Shown piece by piece: positions 63,859 through 64,000 of a DNA stretch of 64,000 bases. Every line of letters starts with the position of its first letter. The stretch's first letter is position 1. This DNA comes from Pseudomonadota bacterium (GTDB lineage Bacteria; Pseudomonadota; Gammaproteobacteria; Steroidobacterales; JBCBZW01). The position numbers and the translations under genes are program-made. Below the pieces are notes generated by a model, which did no database searches, was not told where the DNA came from, and saw nothing but the letters and a program-made list of their open reading frames with translations. The DNA is taken from positions 219,791 to 283,790 of the forward strand of contig JBCCWS010000003.1 of assembly GCA_039193195.1 (NCBI GenBank), written 5' to 3'.

Positions 63859-64000
63859 TTAGGGCAGCGCCCTAGTGCGTCGCATCCGATGGTCCTCGCG
63901 GCGCTCGAGGTCTTCGAGGAGGCGAAAGTCCTCGAGATCCGGCCGGTTGGCAGGCAATGGGACGCGGTCCCCGACGAATTCCTCGCCCCGGTGGTTGAAC
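63859..64000 (-). CDS. 3' end of a leftward gene (partial)
   Basis: An open leftward frame enters from the right edge and ends with TAA at 63859. The 46 visible residues include FNHRGEEFVGDRVPLP and PDLEDFRLLEDLERRED, an acidic, helical tail ending RTRALP. It reads as genuine coding sequence, but too little is visible to name a family. Confidence 0.55.
   Translation of the reverse strand, partial: FNHRGEEFVGDRVPLPANRPDLEDFRLLEDLERREDHRMRRTRALP

Noticed and set aside
1..64000. tRNA, rRNA, CRISPR, transposase or phage genes.
   Set aside because: I looked for them by eye on both strands (anticodon/T-arm patterns, regular spacers, DDE-type or integrase motifs) and found none that hold up.

Overview
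The window is G+C-rich and tightly coded. Products such as an ActP-type acetate permease with its DUF485 partner, TfpX/TfpZ, DsbB, YdgA-like DUF945, MipA/OmpV, a Fur-type iron box and a VPxPA-CTERM sorting tail fit a Gammaproteobacterium, probably free-living and aquatic. I cannot name a genus. I see no rRNA, tRNA, CRISPR array, transposase or integrase. Many proteins carry signal peptides, and a notable share are large secreted or envelope proteins of unknown function.

Layout. 3-4689: the 3' part of a TPR-CHAT (caspase-like) protein followed by a secreted subtilisin-like protease. 4690-9398: an exported M14 metallocarboxypeptidase whose 3' flank carries two intrinsic terminators, and a sugar porter. 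9571-18212: an alpha-glucan utilisation locus with an SLC45-like transporter, a LacI-type regulator, cytoplasmic GH13 alpha-glucosidase, exported GH13 alpha-amylase and exported GH97 alpha-glucosidase. Similar half-sites (GTTTRCA) lie in both divergent promoter regions. 18389-24810: DsbB, a type IV pilin accessory protein, a TPR-sulfotransferase, a DUF885 metallopeptidase and unknowns. 24977-27798: DUF485-ActP and a hemolysin III-like protein. 27945-31201: a membrane-anchored protein with about twelve 25-residue repeats and a BON/OmpA protein, separated by a large nested palindrome.

31552-44075: DUF1801, DUF945, a DTGSGDV-repeat protein, an EF-hand membrane protein, an SDR protein, a secreted unknown, asparagine synthetase, a retropepsin-like protease and a DUF1028 protein. 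44150-51382: a VPVPA-CTERM protein with upstream twin palindromes, a bacterioferritin lacking the haem Met, a lipoprotein, a MipA-like porin, an NTF2-like protein and a propeller-like protein. 51652-60780: AraC-GyrI/NTF2, a Fur-boxed methyltransferase/siderophore-interacting pair, a large helical-repeat protein, a LysE exporter and a dioxygenase/FAD-oxidase pair. 60943-64000: a 947-residue secreted protein with a dockerin-like end, and the tail of a leftward gene.

How the genes work together. The glucan locus reads as a pathway: extracellular or periplasmic amylase and GH97 make glucose and maltodextrins, the two transporters import them, and the cytoplasmic GH13 enzyme finishes hydrolysis under LacI-type control. 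No TonB receptor is in view. The least explained parts are the CHAT/subtilase pair, the 25-residue repeat protein with its palindrome, and the regulatory palindromes near 42999, 44988 and 45063. All functional statements come from motif recognition by eye; no database search was run.
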